This document shows, piece by piece, positions 10,825 through 18,351 of a DNA stretch of 64,000 nucleotides. Under the pieces are notes generated by a model. The model was not told where the DNA came from. It saw only the letters and a program-made list of their open reading frames with translations, and did no database searches. Source of the stretch: Kangiella shandongensis (lineage in GTDB: Bacteria; Pseudomonadota; Gammaproteobacteria; Enterobacterales; Kangiellaceae); assembly GCF_020005365.1 (NCBI RefSeq), contig NZ_JACNML010000004.1, forward strand, positions 62,001 through 126,000. The letters run 5' to 3'. Position 1 is the first letter of the stretch. The number at the start of each line of letters is the position of its first letter. A program made the position numbers and the translations under genes.

Positions 10825-11798
10825 TGGCCGTTCGCTCCCCGACAGATTATGGCAAGGTCGCTGTGGTATATGGCGGCTACTCGGCTGAGCGAGAGATCTC
10901 GCTGGTGTCGGGGGAGACTGTGTATCAGGCGTTAATCAATGCTGGTGTGGATGCACACAAAGTAGATCCAAAAGTCGATGGTTTATCGGCAATTACAGAG
11001 CAAGGCTTCGATCGGGTATGGAATGCTCTGCACGGTCGTGGTGGTGAAGATGGAGTTATCCAGGGCTTTCTGGAACTGCACCAGATCCCATACACCGGCA
11101 GTGGCGTCATGGCGTCAGCTATCGCTATGGATAAGTTGCGCACCAAGTTGCTATGGAGTGCACAGGGATTACCGGTAGCCAAACACAAGATGGTGTCAAC
11201 CGGTGAACTGTCGGCAGCTGATGCGAAAGCACTGTTAGCAGAATTGAATGGCTGCGTTATGGTCAAGCCGATCCACGAAGGCTCCAGTGTGGGCATGGCG
11301 AAGGCGGATACCGTAGAGCGTCTGCAACAGGCAGTAACCGCAGCACAGCAGTTTGATCGAGAGATTATGCTCGAGCAATGGATCCACGGTGAGGAATACA
11401 CAGTAGCCATTTTAAACGGCAAGGCTCTGCCCAGTATTCGCGTGGAAACGCCGCATACGTTTTACGACTTTAAGGCGAAGTACAACAGCAGTGACACTCA
11501 GTATCACTGTCCAAGCGGTCTGTCTGCGGATGAGGAGCTGTGCTTGGCCGGCTTAAGTGAAAAGGCGTTTAATGCATTGGGTTGTAGTGGCTGGGGGCGC
11601 GTAGATTTTATGCGTGACAGCAATAGCGGTGACTGGCTGCTACTGGAAGTGAATACAGTGCCAGGCATGACACAGACATCGTTGGTGCCAAAAGCAGCAA
11701 AAGTAAAAGGCTTTAACTTTGAGCAATTGGTGTTAAAGGTTTTGGACACCAGTTTTGATAGAACAACGGCACTGTCTGCTAACGGAGAGGTGAAGTAA
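10824..11798 (+). CDS. ddl: D-alanine:D-alanine ligase
   Basis: ATP-grasp enzyme that makes the D-Ala-D-Ala dipeptide used by MurF. The 324-residue protein has the N-terminal GGYSAEREISL signature, the ATP-binding EGSSVGMAKA loop and the metal-binding C-terminal ending LLLEVNTVPGMT. Length and position between murC and ftsQ match the DdlB type. The start overlaps the murC stop by one base, and ftsQ starts two bases after its stop. Confidence 0.95.
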   Translation: MAVRSPTDYGKVAVVYGGYSAEREISLVSGETVYQALINAGVDAHKVDPKVDGLSAITEQGFDRVWNALHGRGGEDGVIQGFLELHQIPYTGSGVMASAIAMDKLRTKLLWSAQGLPVAKHKMVSTGELSAADAKALLAELNGCVMVKPIHEGSSVGMAKADTVERLQQAVTAAQQFDREIMLEQWIHGEEYTVAILNGKALPSIRVETPHTFYDFKAKYNSSDTQYHCPSGLSADEELCLAGLSEKAFNALGCSGWGRVDFMRDSNSGDWLLLEVNTVPGMTQTSLVPKAAKVKGFNFEQLVLKVLDTSFDRTTALSANGEVK

Positions 11799-11800
11799 GT

Positions 11801-12586
11801 ATGGCTAAGATGGCAACCCGTAGCGATAAGCAGGAACGTTCTTACAGCGGCTTTAAAAAGTCGTTGAAGTGGACGGCTGGTTTACTGGCGGGTGCCACGG
11901 TTGCCGGTGCTTTAGTGTTTGGTGGGATCTGGCTGTTCAGTATTAATACGGACAATGTTTTCCCCATCAATAAAGTTGAATTGCGAAAGCAGCAGTTTAC
12001 CAACGCTGTAGGTGTCTATGAGGTGTTGCGTTCGATCGAGGATCGCGGCTTTTTCACCATGGATATGCAGCAGGTGGAAGAACAGTTACTGCAACTGCCC
12101 TGGATTAAGGCGGCGCAGCTACGAAAAGTTTGGCCGGATACGTTACAGGTGATGGTGCAGGAGCATCAGCCAATAGCTTATTGGGGAGAGGCTGGCGTGG
12201 TTTCACAGCAGGGCGAAGTGTTTTACCCGGTCGAAATGCCGCAAGCTGAATGGGTGCAATTAGAAGGACCAGACAAGATGGCAAAGGATTTAACGGAATT
12301 ATTACAGCTCTATCAGGAGCAGTTGTTGCAGAAAAATATGGTGATAGAAAAAATGCAGTTAAGCCAACGTGGGGCGATAGATATCGTGCTGACCGATGGC
12401 TTGGAAGTGAGGTTAGGTAATGTGCATGTGGAGGAGCGAATTGAACGTTTCCTGCAGTACATCGACAGCGTGAAGCAACAAAAAGATGCCACTTTGGCAT
12501 ATGTAGATTTGCGATATCAAAACGGTATGGCAGCGCAATGGTTAGAGAATAAAACGTCAGTGACAAGTGACGGAGGCAGTAGATAA
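11801..12586 (+). CDS. ftsQ: Cell division protein FtsQ
   Basis: Bitopic inner-membrane scaffold of the divisome that links FtsB/FtsL to FtsA and FtsK. The 261-residue protein has a short basic cytoplasmic tail, one hydrophobic segment at about 24-47, a POTRA domain from about 54 to 123 (FPINKVEL at the start, LPWIKAAQLRKVWP inside) and a C-terminal beta domain. Sequence conservation is low, as is normal for FtsQ; the call rests on topology, the POTRA pattern and the location between ddl and ftsA. Confidence 0.93.
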   Translation: MAKMATRSDKQERSYSGFKKSLKWTAGLLAGATVAGALVFGGIWLFSINTDNVFPINKVELRKQQFTNAVGVYEVLRSIEDRGFFTMDMQQVEEQLLQLPWIKAAQLRKVWPDTLQVMVQEHQPIAYWGEAGVVSQQGEVFYPVEMPQAEWVQLEGPDKMAKDLTELLQLYQEQLLQKNMVIEKMQLSQRGAIDIVLTDGLEVRLGNVHVEERIERFLQYIDSVKQQKDATLAYVDLRYQNGMAAQWLENKTSVTSDGGSR

Positions 12587-12590
12587 GGCT

Positions 12591-13817
12591 ATGTCAAGAT
12601 CATCAGATAAACGATTAATTGTGGGGCTCGATATCGGTACGTCCAAGGTCGTGGCCATTGTTGGCGAGGTCGGGGCTGACGATACTGTCGACATTATTGG
12701 TATCGGCTCGCACCCTTCGCGTGGCCTGAAAAAAGGCGTGGTGGTAAATATTGAATCTACTGTTGCCTCCATTCAGCGTGCGGTGGAAGAAGCTGAGTTA
12801 ATGGCTGGTTGTCAGATTCATTCGGTGTATACCGGTATTGCTGGCAGCCACATCAAGAGTCTTAATTCGCACGGCATCGTGGCAATTAAAGATAATGAAG
12901 TGACACAGAGCGATGTGGATCGGGTGATTGATGCAGCTAAAGCTGTTGCCATCCCGGCCGATCAAAAAATTATGCATGTTTTGCCACAAGAATTTGTCAT
13001 CGACAATCAGGAAGGCATTCGAGAGCCGGTTGGTATGTCCGGGGTTCGTCTGGAAGCCAAAGTACACATGGTCACTGGTGCGGTCAGTGCGGCGCAAAAC
13101 ATAACTAAGTGTGTAGCGCGCTGTGGACTGGAAACGGAAGACGTTATCTTAGAGCAGCTGGCGTCCAGTTACTCGGTACTAACCGAAGACGAAAAAGAGT
13201 TGGGCGTGTGCTTGATCGATATCGGTGGCGGAACCACGGATATCGCGATATTCACTGGCGGCGCAATCCGTCATACGGCGGTTATTCCAATCGCCGGCGA
13301 TCAGGTGACCAATGATATTGCGGTGGCGCTTCGAACGCCGACGCAGCATGCCGAAGATATCAAAGTGAAATACGCCTGCGCTTTACGTCAGTTAACCAAC
13401 CTGGACGAAACGATTGAAGTACCAGGTGTCGGCGAGCGTCAGCCACGTCGTGTTTCTCGCCAGATTCTGGCGGAAGTTGTAGAGCCACGTTACAGCGAAT
13501 TATTCGAGTTGGTTCATGCCGAAATTCGCCGCAGCGGTTTCGAAAATTTAATTGCTTCGGGCATGGTCATCACCGGTGGCGGCTCGAAGATGGAAGGGTT
13601 AATGGAATTGGCGGAGGAAGTGTTCCACATGCCAGTTCGTCAGGGATTGCCACAGCACATTAAAGGTTTAGTGGATGTGGTGCGTAATCCGATTTATGCC
13701 ACGGGCGTTGGCCTCTTGATCTACGGTAAACAGGATCTGGGTCATCATCGTGAAAGAAATGTAACCGGCTTTAATGGGCTCTGGGAGCGCATGAAAAGCT
13801 GGTTCAGTGGATTTTAA
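12591..13817 (+). CDS. ftsA: Cell division protein FtsA
   Basis: Actin-like ATPase that tethers FtsZ polymers to the membrane. With the ATG at 12591 the protein has 408 residues and begins MSRSSDKRLIVGLDIGTSK, aligning with the usual FtsA N-terminus. An in-frame GTG at 12567 lies inside ftsQ and would add eight residues not seen in the family. Phosphate-binding motifs of the actin fold are visible (GLDIGTSK near residue 11, IDIGGGTTDIA in the middle, and VITGGGSKMEG later). The C-terminus ends WERMKSWFSGF, a typical amphipathic membrane-targeting helix. The start is four bases after ftsQ. Confidence 0.96.
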   Translation: MSRSSDKRLIVGLDIGTSKVVAIVGEVGADDTVDIIGIGSHPSRGLKKGVVVNIESTVASIQRAVEEAELMAGCQIHSVYTGIAGSHIKSLNSHGIVAIKDNEVTQSDVDRVIDAAKAVAIPADQKIMHVLPQEFVIDNQEGIREPVGMSGVRLEAKVHMVTGAVSAAQNITKCVARCGLETEDVILEQLASSYSVLTEDEKELGVCLIDIGGGTTDIAIFTGGAIRHTAVIPIAGDQVTNDIAVALRTPTQHAEDIKVKYACALRQLTNLDETIEVPGVGERQPRRVSRQILAEVVEPRYSELFELVHAEIRRSGFENLIASGMVITGGGSKMEGLMELAEEVFHMPVRQGLPQHIKGLVDVVRNPIYATGVGLLIYGKQDLGHHRERNVTGFNGLWERMKSWFSGF

Positions 13818-13849
13818 TCGTGAGCGTATTAACGATTAAAGTGGAGAAA

Positions 13850-13881
13850 TCACTTAAGGCAAACGACTTAAGCTTAAGTGA
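13850..13881. promoter_or_regulatory. Palindromic sites between ftsA and ftsZ
   Basis: The 97-base ftsA-ftsZ gap contains a perfect 14-base palindrome, ACTTAAGCTTAAGT (13866-13879), and a nine-base inverted repeat, TCACTTAAG (13850-13858) with CTTAAGTGA (13873-13881). The sites overlap, so alternative pairings are possible. They could be a regulator site or an RNA hairpin in the ftsZ leader. No T-run follows, so this is not a normal terminator. The function is inferred only. Confidence 0.4.
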
Positions 13882-13914
13882 AAAATTGGCTAAACAATCG
13901 AAGGGGATATAGTT

Positions 13915-15090
13915 ATGCCTAATATGTTTGAACTTGTCGATAGCTGCCAGAATAGTGCAGTGATCAAAGTCATCGGTGTGGGTGGCGGCGGCGGTAATGC
14001 CGTTGAGCACATGGTTAAAGCCAACATCGATGGTGTGGAATTCATTTGTGCCAATACGGATGCGCAGGCATTGGATTCGTCCAGTGCAAAAACATCTATC
14101 CAGATTGGACAGAACATTACCCGTGGTCTTGGTGCTGGTGCCAACCCTGATGTTGGTCGCCAGGCGGCACTAGAAGATCGTGAACGCCTGATGGAGGTGC
14201 TGCAAGGCTCGGACATGGTGTTCATTACAGCAGGTATGGGCGGCGGTACCGGTACCGGTGCAGCACCAGTGATTGCTGAAATTGCTAAAGAGATGGGGAT
14301 CTTGACCGTTGCCGTGGTCACTAAGCCATTTAAATTTGAACGCAAAAAGCGTATGAAACTGGCGGAAAATGGTATTGATGAATTGCGTAATGTCGTAGAT
14401 TCATTAATTATCATTCCAAACGATAAGCTGGTTTCACAGTTCGCTGGCCTACGTTTGACCGAAGCTTTTGCATCGGCAAACTCAGTACTGCATGGTGCGG
14501 TTCAAGGTATTGCTGAATTGATTACCTGCCCAGGCCTTATCAACGTCGACTTTGCCGACGTACGTACGGTGATGGCTGAACAAGGTCAGGCCATGATGGG
14601 GACAGGTATTGCCTCAGGCGAAGGACGTGCTCAGGTTGCTGCCGATATGGCGATTGCGAGTCCACTGTTAGAAGATGTGGACCTGGCAGGAGCTCGTGGT
14701 ATTCTGGTCAATGTCACGGCGAACGAAGAGTTCACCATTGATGAGTTCTCTGAAGTTTGTGAAGTGATTGAAGAGATTGCTCATGAAGACGCCATTGTGG
14801 TCGTCGGAACGGCTATTGACGATTCGATGGGTGACGAAATGCGAGTTACGGTTGTTGCCACTGGCCTGGGTCAGGAAGCTGGCATGCGTCTGGTCAGCGA
14901 CAACAAAGAAAAAGAGATTCGTAAGCCAAGCGGTGAAGTGGATTTCAATAAACTCGATGTGCCACCAGCAGCGCGTAAGCAAGCAGGCGTTGAGGAGTCA
15001 CCAGATAACTCTACTCAGAAAGTGGCGGTTGGGAGCGACGTTGATAACTTCCTCGACATTCCGGCATTTTTGAGAAAGCAGGCGGACTAA
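13915..15090 (+). CDS. ftsZ: Cell division GTPase FtsZ
   Basis: Tubulin-like GTPase that forms the cytokinetic ring. The 391-residue protein has the GTP-binding GVGGGGGNAV near 21-30, the tubulin signature GGGTGTG at 109-115, the T7 loop region NVDFADV, a short variable linker and the conserved C-terminal peptide LDIPAFLRKQ (380-389) that binds FtsA, ZipA and ZapD. A GGGGAT ribosome site precedes the ATG. The gene is separated from ftsA by 97 bases with palindromes and is followed by a 618-base gap. Confidence 0.98.
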   Translation: MPNMFELVDSCQNSAVIKVIGVGGGGGNAVEHMVKANIDGVEFICANTDAQALDSSSAKTSIQIGQNITRGLGAGANPDVGRQAALEDRERLMEVLQGSDMVFITAGMGGGTGTGAAPVIAEIAKEMGILTVAVVTKPFKFERKKRMKLAENGIDELRNVVDSLIIIPNDKLVSQFAGLRLTEAFASANSVLHGAVQGIAELITCPGLINVDFADVRTVMAEQGQAMMGTGIASGEGRAQVAADMAIASPLLEDVDLAGARGILVNVTANEEFTIDEFSEVCEVIEEIAHEDAIVVVGTAIDDSMGDEMRVTVVATGLGQEAGMRLVSDNKEKEIRKPSGEVDFNKLDVPPAARKQAGVEESPDNSTQKVAVGSDVDNFLDIPAFLRKQAD

Positions 15091-15128
15091 AAAGAGGATA
15101 ATGAACATTTTAGAACAGACAGGAAGTT

Positions 15129-15299
15129 ATGGCAGGAACGTTAGAGGTGTTATGTTCTGATGGAATGAAACTAAAAATCGATCTGGCGTTCATAGAGTGG
15201 AGGAGGCCATCCCTTCGAGCCTCCTTAGCTCACCTTGCTCTGCATTCAGTGCCGATTAAGGGAGTCAATAGGAAAATTAGGGATGAACTGTTAATTTGA
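15129..15299 (+). CDS. Possible 56-residue small ORF, doubtful
   Basis: An open frame begins with ATG at 15129 (MAGTLEVLCSDGMKLKIDLA...) and ends at TGA 15297-15299, just before the palindromic element. AGGAAG lies only two bases ahead of the ATG, which is too close for a good ribosome site. I recognise no family, and the frame runs through the 15201-15225 hairpin. It may be chance, or a relic. It is recorded because it covers otherwise unassigned DNA after ftsZ. Confidence 0.15.
   Translation: MAGTLEVLCSDGMKLKIDLAFIEWRRPSLRASLAHLALHSVPIKGVNRKIRDELLI
15201..15225. other. Stem-loop downstream of ftsZ
   Basis: AGGAGGC (15201-15207) and GCCTCCT (15219-15225) form a seven-base GC-rich stem with an 11-base loop, 110 bases after the ftsZ stop. 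No T-tract follows, so an intrinsic terminator is unlikely. It could stabilise the 3' end of the ftsZ message. Confidence 0.35.
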
Positions 15300-15302
15300 A
15301 TG

Positions 15303-15584
15303 GAATTTAGGGGTTGTTGTTCTTTAGTAAAGCGTCTCTGTTGTATCTAAAATGATGTCAATCACGGCGTGAGGTATTTAGATTTAGTCATTCTGAATCA
15401 ATAACTCACAACAAAGAGTGGCGGCATTTTAGCCACAACCCACAGGGCTGAGACGATTTTTTTGCCCAGCATTGTTATAAAAAGTGTTAATAAGATAGAC
15501 TATTAATCACTTTTGATGCCTGGCTGGACCAAAAAATAGCTGTCAGCAGAGATACTTTACTAAAGAACAACAACCCCAGAATTC
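15303..15584. repeat. MITE-like palindromic element between ftsZ and lpxC
   Basis: A 282-base stretch is bounded by 41-base inverted arms (15303-15343 and 15544-15584) that match at 36 of 41 positions, including a perfect 23-base core (15310-15332 against 15555-15577, beginning GGGGTTGTTGTTC). The centre is also self-complementary: 15480-15492 pairs with 15501-15514 (AAAAGTG...CACTTTT), extended by GCAT/ATGC blocks. It has no credible coding content. This is what a miniature inverted-repeat transposable element looks like; a large structured leader RNA is the alternative. I see no clean target-site duplication, although GAATT occurs at both ends. Confidence 0.6.
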
Positions 15585-15627
15585 AAACAATTGTTCAAAA
15601 AATGTTCAAAAATTGTTCAAACAATAG
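15582..15627. repeat. Four helically phased TTCAAA repeats upstream of lpxC
   Basis: Four direct repeats of 11-12 bases follow one another: TTCAAACAATTG (15582-15593), TTCAAAAAATG (15594-15604), TTCAAAAATTG (15605-15615) and TTCAAACAATAG (15616-15627). Spacing of about one helical turn places the A-tracts on the same face of the DNA. They end 11 bases before the candidate lpxC -10 box. They could be a curved UP-like region or a cooperative protein-binding array. The first copy overlaps the end of the palindromic element. Confidence 0.6.
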
Positions 15628-15635
15628 AAATATTG

Positions 15636-15644
15636 TGGTAATAT
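15636..15644 (+). promoter_or_regulatory. Candidate extended -10 promoter for lpxC
   Basis: TGGTAATAT is an extended -10 pattern (TG, one base, TAATAT at 15639-15644), 64 bases before the lpxC ATG. No good -35 lies at the usual 17-base distance; the phased A-rich repeats occupy that position. It is assigned from pattern only. Confidence 0.4.
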
Positions 15645-15708
15645 GCGCTAAAATTTGACTATCTTCCACCTTAAGTTCTTGATTTTTCAAGAAGTTGGAG
15701 AACACTGA

Positions 15709-16623
15709 ATGATAAGACAACGTACGTTGAAAACAACCATTCGCGCCACTGGCGTAGGTTTACACACTGGAGATAAAGTGTATTTAACCCTACGACCAGC
15801 TCCAGTGGATACAGGGATTGTGTTCCGTCGCGTTGATCTGGACCCTATTGTAGAAATTGATGCTAAACCTGAAAATGTTGGTGATACTACGCTTTCGACC
15901 TGTTTGGTCAAAGACGGAGTGCGTATCTCCACGGTCGAACATTTATTGTCGGCGATGGCAGGTTTAGGCTTAGATAATGCTTATATCGATGTCTCGGCAC
16001 CCGAAGTTCCGATTATGGACGGTAGTGCGAGCCCATTCGTGTTCTTATTGCAATCTGCCGGCGTGACCGAGCAGAATGCACCGAAGAAATTTATTAAGAT
16101 CAAGAAAAAAGTGACCGTGGAAGACGGTGATAAAAAAGCGACTTTTGAGCCTTTTGATGGTTTTAAAGTGGCTTTTACTATTGACTTTGATCACCCGGTG
16201 TTTAAGAAAAGCAGTCAAACGTCGGTTATTGATTTCTCGACTACGTCTTTCGTTAAAGAGGTCAGTCGGGCGCGTACCTTCGGTTTTATGAAGGATATCG
16301 AGTTTTTGCGAGCGAACAATCTGGCACTTGGCGGCAGCCAGGATAACGCCATTGTGATGGATGATTTCCGCGTCCTAAACGAAGATGGCTTACGCTATGA
16401 TGATGAGTTCGTAAAACATAAAATTTTGGATGCGATTGGCGATCTGTTCCTATTGGGCCACAGCTTGATCGGTTCGTTTGTTGGTTATAAATCAGGCCAC
16501 GCCCTGAATAACCAGTTGATCAGGACCTTGATGGCTGACGAGTCAACCTGGGAATTAGCGACTTATGAAGACGCGAAAGCCGCGCCAATTTCATACATAA
16601 TGAACCCTGCGCTGTCAGTATAA
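15709..16623 (+). CDS. lpxC: UDP-3-O-acyl-GlcNAc deacetylase LpxC
   Basis: Zinc hydrolase catalysing the committed step of lipid A synthesis. The protein has 304 residues in the two-domain LpxC fold. The predicted zinc ligands are H78 (in [10 protein letters not shown]), H237 and D241 (HKILDAIGD), and the general acid-base His is H264 (YKSGHALNN). GGSQDNAIV in the middle is also conserved. The gene has its own upstream region with phased repeats and a candidate promoter, unlike the coupled genes before ftsZ. I see no clear terminator in the 52 bases after it. Confidence 0.97.
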   Translation: MIRQRTLKTTIRATGVGLHTGDKVYLTLRPAPVDTGIVFRRVDLDPIVEIDAKPENVGDTTLSTCLVKDGVRISTVEHLLSAMAGLGLDNAYIDVSAPEVPIMDGSASPFVFLLQSAGVTEQNAPKKFIKIKKKVTVEDGDKKATFEPFDGFKVAFTIDFDHPVFKKSSQTSVIDFSTTSFVKEVSRARTFGFMKDIEFLRANNLALGGSQDNAIVMDDFRVLNEDGLRYDDEFVKHKILDAIGDLFLLGHSLIGSFVGYKSGHALNNQLIRTLMADESTWELATYEDAKAAPISYIMNPALSV

Positions 16624-16675
16624 TTTACAGTTAAATAATAATAAAAAGCGTAGGTTAGCGTCGATTATTTTACAT

Positions 16676-16990
16676 TCAAAATTGACTTGGCTTCGTTTTT
16701 ATCTGAATATTAGCTAATGAGTAGTGGCCATTTTTACGTAAATTGGCCAGGAGTTCAGATGAAATATAGCGAAGTCGTGTACTCCACACCGCGCTTTCCG
16801 CGGTAATGACAAGGCTGGACTGGTTGTATTCAGAAACTACGCACCGGCCTTTGAGTTCTTCAGGAAGAAGGCGTTGTACACTTTCGTTGATGGATTGCAG
16901 GCTGTTGGACTGTTTCAATAGCCCGCGTAACAAACCTTCGGGTTTGTCGAGTATGTCAGCCACGGACTTGGCTCGGGAAGGACGCTTCAT
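16676..16990 (-). CDS. dciA: DciA-type DUF721 protein, predicted DnaB loader
   Basis: Small basic 104-residue protein of the DUF721 type, whose members (DciA) load or assist the replicative helicase in bacteria lacking DnaC-type loaders. The visible pattern fits: a basic N-terminus, a helical first half and a KH-like second half (LPEELKGRCVVSEYNQSSLV, then WSTRLRYISSELL). The location between lpxC and the M23-secA pair, on the opposite strand, is the usual one in gammaproteobacteria. The functional assignment rests on the family rather than on a catalytic motif. Confidence 0.82.
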   Translation of the reverse strand: MKRPSRAKSVADILDKPEGLLRGLLKQSNSLQSINESVQRLLPEELKGRCVVSEYNQSSLVITAESAVWSTRLRYISSELLANLRKNGHYSLANIQIKTKPSQF

Positions 16991-17126
16991 AAGCTCATAT
17001 TTCTGGGCTAAGTTTGGGTCGGTCTACTATTGTAAGCCGGCAGAGTAGAATTTGTCATCCTAAACAGGACCGTTTGCTGCGTAAAACAGTAAACATCGTG
17101 ATGACTTGAATGACTTTTGGTTGATT

Positions 17127-18047
17127 ATGCGAATTACGATTATTAAAAGTGATCAGAAAGGAATCAAGGCAGTGGAGTTAGGAAGGCAAAAACTTATAGT
17201 GACCTGCATACTGAGTGTGATCAGTGTGATGGCCATTATTGGTGCCACGTTTTATACCACCAAGTGGGCTTTACAACAGGATCTGGTCAGCGAGTCTGCG
17301 ATCCAGAAATGGCAAGTTGAGCTTGCGCAGCAAAAGCAAGAGCTCGAAAGAGCCAAGCGTCTATCCGAAGATAAAGTTCAGGCATTGTCCAGCCGTTTAG
17401 CTTCCATGCAGGCCCACATTCTGCGTCTTGATGCTGCCGGCGCCCGTTTGGCTTCAGAGGCAGGCATTAAAGACGAGTTTGGCTTTGGGGAAGCGCCTGC
17501 GATGGGCGGGCCAAACGAGGATGTATCTGCTGATAAAGCGACGTACCATGACGTAGCTTCTTCTCTGGATAACATCCAGAGTTCAATTGAAGCGAAAGAG
17601 CAACAGCTATTTGCGCTGGAGTCTCTGTTATTAGACAAAAATATCAGCGCAGAGCAAAAAATTTCAGGCCGTCCGGTGAATACGGGGTGGTTATCTTCGC
17701 CTTACGGCTATCGGGCGGATCCTTTCACGGGGAAACGTGCATGGCATGCCGGTATCGACTTTTCAGCACTTGCCGGCTCTGACGTCGTGGCGACAGCGGC
17801 AGGAGTGGTTACTACGGTCGAGCGTAAATCTGGCTACGGTATTTTCGTTGAAATCAGTCACGGTGATGGTTACACCACGCGTTACGGACATAATAAAACG
17901 GTACTGGTTAAAAAAGGTGATCTAGTCGAGAAAGGTGAGGTTATTGCTAAGGTGGGCAGTACAGGCCGCTCTACGGGGCCACATGTACATTATGAGGTCA
18001 CTCGAAATGGTAAGCGGGTTAACCCTTGGGGTTATCTGAAGCAATAA
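17127..18047 (+). CDS. M23 (LytM) family metallopeptidase, membrane-anchored
   Basis: Predicted cell-wall endopeptidase or LytM-type regulator facing the periplasm. The ATG at 17127 gives 306 residues; a TTG seven codons earlier has no better ribosome site. A short basic N-terminus is followed by one hydrophobic segment (about 23-44), a coiled-coil stretch (about 55-110) and a C-terminal M23 domain. The predicted zinc ligands H207 and D211 (WHAGIDF) and H288, with its partner H286 (HVHYEV), are all present, so it may be active, unlike degenerate NlpD/EnvC types. A strong terminator follows. The arrangement next to secA is common in this class. Confidence 0.88.
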   Translation: MRITIIKSDQKGIKAVELGRQKLIVTCILSVISVMAIIGATFYTTKWALQQDLVSESAIQKWQVELAQQKQELERAKRLSEDKVQALSSRLASMQAHILRLDAAGARLASEAGIKDEFGFGEAPAMGGPNEDVSADKATYHDVASSLDNIQSSIEAKEQQLFALESLLLDKNISAEQKISGRPVNTGWLSSPYGYRADPFTGKRAWHAGIDFSALAGSDVVATAAGVVTTVERKSGYGIFVEISHGDGYTTRYGHNKTVLVKKGDLVEKGEVIAKVGSTGRSTGPHVHYEVTRNGKRVNPWGYLKQ

Positions 18048-18069
18048 GTTTGAGCAAATAATAACAATG

Positions 18070-18097
18070 AAAAGCCGGGCGGAAGCCCGGCTTTTTT
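18070..18097 (+). terminator. Intrinsic terminator after the M23 gene
   Basis: AAAGCCGGGC (18071-18080), loop GGAA, then GCCCGGCTTT and a run of six T. It has a perfect ten-base stem and lies 23 bases after the stop codon. Confidence 0.92.
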
Positions 18098-18351
18098 GTG
18101 TCGGTCTGTGATATAAATGACCTGTGGCTGACATAATAAAAAATAATGTTGAAATACTGAGTGTATGACCCCATCTGATGAGAATACTGCTCGAAAAAAC
18201 CGAATCAGGCGTTTACAGCTACTAGAATATCGGTACAATCGAGTGCTTAATGATAATTCTCTAAGTTGCTGCCAGCTGACCTTTGAGGGGTCTATAAAGT
18301 GTCGGAGCATATCGAGTGGCAACTTTGTAACTTAATAAAAGAACCAATAGC
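18098..18351 (+). promoter_or_regulatory. secA upstream region with a sigma-70 type promoter
   Basis: TTTACA (18212-18217) and TACAAT (18234-18239) are separated by 16 bases, close to the sigma-70 consensus, 113 bases before secA. No secM-like secretion-monitor ORF with a signal peptide and arrest motif is evident in the leader, so the E. coli type of translational control is not apparent here. The remainder shows nothing else I can assign. Confidence 0.55.

Noticed and set aside
12567-12590. Upstream GTG start for ftsA
   Set aside because: It lies inside ftsQ and adds residues not expected in FtsA; ATG 12591 matches the family N-terminus.
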